A stretch of DNA of 64,000 nt. Origin: Rhizophagus irregularis. Taxonomy: Eukaryota; Glomeromycota; Glomeromycetes; Glomerales; Glomeraceae. Position 1 is the first letter of the stretch. Every line of letters begins with the position of its first letter. This document shows, in pieces, positions 59,449-64,000 of the stretch. The DNA lies in contig NC_089441.1 of assembly GCF_026210795.1 (NCBI RefSeq), forward strand, positions 868,001 through 932,000. The letters are read 5' to 3'. The notes below the pieces were generated by a model. That model ran no database searches. It saw only the letters and a program-made list of their open reading frames with translations, and was not told the origin of the DNA. Position numbers and translations under genes: made by a program.

Positions 59449-60417
59449 TTTTATTCCAATCAATGAGAACGAAAAAGGAATTTAATTTCCAAAATTAGTT
59501 AGAGTAATAGATCAAAATTAGTATGCGTCATACAACAAATACAATTTGGATGTAGGATATTCTAAGGCAACTATGTGAAACAATGTGATCACGGATCTGA
59601 TCATAAAATTTTTAATATACTTTTTTAACTAACATTGATAGACTTTTTCCATCTTTTTAAACAAACATCAGTGGGAATATAAATAATAAAAATCATGAAT
59701 AATATTATTAGGGGCTATCAGCCAATTTAGCCATGTAAATACAAATAATCTAAAAATTTAAATAAATTGACACATATATGGTAATACTGATAAATTATAT
59801 CTCAAATGTTACATTTTGTGAATTATTCAAATTAATATTTGTGCATCACAGCGTGTAATATAGTCATTTTTCCGATTTGTTCTCTGTGTTCTATTCAAAT
59901 CCACACTTCTGCAATATACTGAATATACTGTATATTATATTGTAAGCATATTAGATCGTTCTATTTTTATTTATCTTAAAGCGACATATTAAAAAAACAC
60001 ATGGTTTAATGAATTAATATATGATATTCCAATATGAATCTTAATAATTAATTTTATACGAAAAAAAAAGATTATTTTATCAATATAGGGTAATTTCAGT
60101 TTTATTATAATATACTTATTATAAATAATTTTTAAACTGGCCAAAATTTTAAAACTTAGTCATTGACTAATAATCAGTTAAAATCTTAACTGATTTGCAA
60201 CAATCGATGATACATTTTGTTAATAATGAGTATGCATGACTATCAATAAAAATTAAGAATATATAAATGCTTGTGGAAATAAAAAAAAAAATTTACAAAC
60301 AGTTGTTTGCTTAATAAACTTCAACAACTTCTCTCTCTTTATACCTCTCTTTCTTTTAATAATAACGGTATAACCTTTCTCTTTTCATTTTCTCTTTCTT
60401 TCTTTTTTTTTTTTAAG
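59449..60417. other. Intergenic region before the Uma2 gene
   Basis: A+T-rich, with a pyrimidine-rich stretch (60320-60415) directly before the Uma2 ATG that is likely part of its promoter or leader. No other gene. Confidence 0.5.
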
Positions 60418-61446
60418 ATGACGCAAAAAAGGAAGTTAATAGAGCCATTAGCCTCGGAAAATTCAGCATCAAAAAGGAAGAAATTTACCGATTCAGGAAA
60501 TTCGGCATCAAAAAGGAAGAAATTTGCCGATTCAAGGAAGAAATTTGGTAAAAAAAATTTTCCTTATAATTGATAAGATATAACATATATATCATATATA
60601 TTAACTCTTTTTTTAACTCTTTTTTTTATTAGATATTAATGAAATAGATTTCAACCGTACTTACAACCTTGAGGAGTTTGAATTCATCAAAGACCACATT
60701 AAGGATAATTATCCCAACTTTGAGTTTGTAAATGGAAAACTAGTTCCTGTTTCATATTCTCCTATTGTATATGAAGCTATTGTACATGAAATATCTAGAC
60801 AGCTTGGTAATTGGAATATTAATAATTCCAAGAATGGTGTTGTCACCACATCTAAAGGAGGTTTTGATTTTAACGTTTCTGGTGGTCAGAAAATTCGAGC
60901 ACCAAACGTTACTTTTACACCTGCCAATATTTATCGTTCACTTGATGAAGAACAACTTTGGTCTTTTAATGGGCAACCCTTTACCCCTTTTTTTGTTGTT
61001 GAAGTTGCAAATCTCAAGAAAAAAGAAGTAGATAAAGAAATTGATACTAAATTTAAGAAGGAATATTTTGCAATTGGTACTTCTGTGGAGTTAGGATGGT
61101 TAATTGATCCATTGAATCGCATTATCCAGGTTTACAAAAGAAATAAGAATGGTGAACCTTATCGTAGAAAGCGGCCATGGGTTTATTTGGAAGGTGGTAA
61201 ACATTTACCAGGTTTTACTTTAGAATTGTGGCCTATTGATGATATCATTGCTCAGGTAATAAATATATTATATGTTATAATAGTAGTTGTTAAATATCTC
61301 ATTTTTAAAATTTCACTATTTTTTAGGAAATAAATTATGAAGATGATAGTAGCGAAGAAGAAGATGAAGAAGAATGCCCTTACTGTAATGCAAGTATTAA
61401 AGGCGCCTCTCAAATGGTAAAACATATACAAAATAAACATAATTGA
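60418..61446 (+). CDS. Uma2-family nuclease-like protein fused to a C2H2 zinc finger
   Basis: Exons 60418-60547, 60633-61255 and 61327-61446 give 290 residues. The basic N-terminus repeats ASKRKKF twice, a likely nuclear localisation signal. Residues about 55-250 match the Uma2 (DUF820) restriction-endonuclease-like fold: FEFVNGKLVP, then RAPNVTF (131-138), VVEVANL (165-171), and the IGTSVELGWLIDP block. The usual Asp of the PD motif is Asn135 here, which may abolish or change catalysis. An acidic stretch (SSEEEDEEE) leads to a C2H2-like finger: Cys268, Cys271, His284, His289. Uma2 proteins are mostly bacterial; AM fungi hold an expanded set, so old transfer is inferred. The ATG is chosen because the upstream in-frame extension crosses the pyrimidine leader. 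Confidence 0.88.
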
Positions 61447-61817
61447 TGTACAGTACCGAAGATCTAATGAGAAATAATGAAAAGATAATTAATCAGAATG
61501 CTGGAAATATGAACCAAATGAACGACCAAATATACAGAAAATTGTTTCAACACTTAAATCAATAACGTTTATAGTATTATGCATTTATGATTTTAAATAT
61601 GATTATTATACATTTATAGGATTTATATATTTATAGGATTTATGTTATATAGGATTTATGTTATTAACTATTCACTTTATTATTACTATTCTTTAATATT
61701 TATATATTTAGGTTTAGAATAACTACTATAAGCTTTATGACTTAGCAAACAGATGCTTTAAAATAAAATAAAAAATATTATTTTGCATTATTATAATATA
61801 TATATATATGCTGTATA
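61447..61817. other. 3' flank of the Uma2 gene
   Basis: Contains short repeats of TTTATAGGATTTAT (61612-61655) and no gene. Confidence 0.5.
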
Positions 61818-61819
61818 TA

Positions 61820-63625
61820 CAGTGGTGAGCAAAATTATTTGGAAAACTTTAATTAACTTTTTAGAGAAGCTATAATAATTTGATATTTACGCCAAGTGTG
61901 TGTACAAAATTACAAATGCAGGAATAATTAACTACCTAAAATAGTATAGGTAGGTAATATATTCGTGAATTGCCGAGTGGACCGTCTCGAATTCAAATTA
62001 TTTTGTAAATTTTCAATCCGTATAATTTATTCAAACTTTTACATACGTTAAATAAATTCAGTCATTTATTACAATTATTAAAAATATTTAAAATTTAAAA
62101 TTATGAGATCTTTTAGATCATTAAATGATTCGTTGATATCATCTATTGTAACTTATTTTGCCAATAAATTACTCGAAAATAAAAATTAATAGATACTGCA
62201 ATAAACTTTACCGTTTATTGATACTTCACCAGAATTTAAAAAAGCAGAGAAAATATTTTATAATTTTTTTCCATACATAAATGTTGGTAATCATACAACG
62301 AAAAAATGTAGAAGTAAAAGTGCTTATCAAAAAAAATAAAAAAGAAGTGCATTAAGGTAAACTCAAAATGAAGATGCTTCTTTTGTTATGTCCAAATAAA
62401 TCACCGATGACCTTAGCATGACTACAAACGAAATATTTCATCAGTAATTCGTATTACTCGATGAATGTGACACGTATTTTTTATTTTACAAAGGGCAACT
62501 TTTATTCGAAGAATTATTATAAATATCTACTTAGCAAGGGCGTGCAAGCATTTCACGAATATTCTAAACACATATATTTTTGTAACGTTAATCAGAGTTA
62601 TCCTCTCGAAAAAAATGCAATCGAAATAAAGGTCTCAACAAATAAATTGAGAGTAGAGTCTTTTACAAAAGCACGTACCACTGTATTTTTCCTAATGAAA
62701 ACCCTCCTAAGTATATATGGAAATTTGACCTCAGCTAATTGAATTTACTCAAATAGTGATATATTTAAAAGTGCAATGCCATGAGATTTAAACTATATAC
62801 AATTAAAAAATTATCCTTCCTCATAACTTAATTTTATTAATTTAATAAAATATTTGTATCTTTATTAGAAATAAAATTTTCATTCCTTAACGTTCAACAT
62901 TCCCGAATTCTCCAAATTTAATGGTTTTCATATTCTTAGGTTTCTGTTAATAAGCTTTTACGTTTTTTGACCAGGTTATAATGTATTATTTCTAACTATC
63001 CAACAGTTTCTTCGTAATTCCAATTGTAAGATTAGTAAGTAAATAAGAAAGAATTTTTATGTGCCTAAAAACTATTATTATTCGTTTCTAATACTTTTTC
63101 AGCTAAATTATTGATCATTATCATAAAATTCTACCTAATGTATTGGCCTATAATATTTTTTGCTACAGTTAATTCAGCCTGACTGATCAAAGTTTAAATT
63201 CAGTCTGCATCGAAATTCACATGACTGTGCTAAAAATTGACATGACAGGACTCAGAAAAATCATCAGATTGATATTTGTGTCATTTTTAGTTAATTTTTA
63301 CTAGGTTTTTAAGCCATATCTTCCCATCCTCCTATTGTTTCGATAAAAAACCTGGTGACCACGATAGTATGAAGTTAAATTTCACTCAAATACTGCACTT
63401 CTTTTGACCCATAATCATAAATTTATTTTTTGCTGTCATTTTTCAATAAAATCTTTTATTTCAAGTTATTTTTTCTTATATAAAAGGTTGTGTAAAGATA
63501 GAATATTTATTTTGAGATGTGCAGCGTTGGATTAAGTATATTGCAATTTGATCTGCAAATATTTTAAAAGTCACTACACGTGACTGAAGTCACGTGAAAT
63601 TTTCAAAAAATTTTGCTCACCACTG
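61820..63625. mobile_element. Tc1/mariner-like element, 1.8 kb, without recognisable transposase
   Basis: Terminal inverted repeats CAGTGGTGAGCAAAATT...; after removal of the arms the flanks are TA on each side (61818-61819, 63626-63627), the usual Tc1/mariner target. Inside, 62461-62742 is open for 93 codons (Tyr/Lys-rich) but has no DDE/D or helix-turn-helix signature. Other coding-like stretches near 62100-62330 are broken. It is best read as a decayed or non-autonomous copy. Confidence 0.8.
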
Positions 63626-63627
63626 TA

Positions 63628-64000
63628 TATATTTATACTGAAACATTTTTATAATGGCAGTCTAATAGAAAAGAAATCCAATAATTAGTCATAATTTGTA
63701 AATTTTTCCTGTCATAGATGGCAAGGTATCACACCTATTTTGTAATGTTAATTTTGGAAAATCTTGATGCAATAAGTCTAACCAGAATTATGCAATAAAT
63801 AATTGCTAAATTGGGATACGTTTTAGTCAAATATTTTTATCTCATTTTTTTCATGCTATATTGGACACAGGGACCTTCATTGATTGGTGAAAATGGCCAC
63901 TACATGGCCCAATCTCATCCAATCATTCAGTCCTGTTGTAGTGCCATAATTCCAGAATTAACTTTAATTTAAATAATAGAGTATTTCGGAATAGGGATCG
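63628..64000. other. Window end, gene-free
   Basis: No gene or element seen in the last 373 bases. Confidence 0.5.

Overview
The window looks like a nuclear chromosome segment of an arbuscular mycorrhizal fungus, most likely Rhizophagus or a close Glomeromycotina relative. The evidence is very high A+T, short introns (about 50-100 nt) with GT, a CTAAC-like branch site and AG, and a typical gene repertoire: TKL-like kinases with an N-terminal CxxC zinc-ribbon-like region and the catalytic motif HKDFHSGN, a SAM plus Crinkler-type NTPase/nuclease protein, a Uma2-family nuclease-like protein, a GPI-anchored chitin deacetylase and a wax-synthase-like MBOAT protein. The species name is inference; no database was consulted.

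Layout. 1-1.35 kb is a palindromic ~60-bp satellite. 3.3-6.8 kb and 12.0-17.4 kb are the two copies of a segmental duplication, each carrying an intact five-exon alpha/beta hydrolase (HSL-type) gene; the second copy was later hit by a decayed Crypton-like tyrosine-recombinase element (15.2-17.15 kb). Between them lie an inverted-repeat element with an exon-intron array (6.8-9.75 kb) and two decayed genes. 18.3-18.6 kb holds three copies of a ~106-bp hairpin-rich unit. A wax-synthase-like gene follows at 20.4-21.8 kb with a decayed relative upstream. 22-26 kb is a graveyard of gene fragments with a clean 247-bp hAT-type MITE. The Crinkler-type gene is at 26.2-28.5 kb and a multi-TM gene with one frameshift at 30.8-32.2 kb. 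33-42.4 kb is almost gene-free, with a second exon-intron array on the minus strand and a 2.36-kb foldback element. 42.6-47.4 kb is a kinase gene split by a 3.27-kb TIR element that carries the third exon-intron array. Chitin deacetylase is at 50.1-51.4 kb, a FAR1/MULE remnant with telomere-like repeats at 53.1-53.9 kb, two intact kinases on the minus strand at 55.7-59.4 kb, a Uma2-C2H2 fusion gene at 60.4-61.4 kb, and a 1.8-kb Tc1/mariner-like element at 61.8-63.6 kb.

The strongest unexplained signal is the set of three arrays (about 8.1-9.2, 34.8-37.3 and 43.5-45.5 kb). In each, homologous 13-50-nt exon-like pieces alternate with homologous, apparently spliceable introns. The exons share a core resembling CTTTAGACACGTG and do not hold a common reading frame. 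Two of the three arrays lie inside inverted-repeat elements, and one of those elements demonstrably interrupts a gene. No metabolic operon or pathway links the protein genes; they are typical dispersed fungal genes in a repeat-rich compartment.
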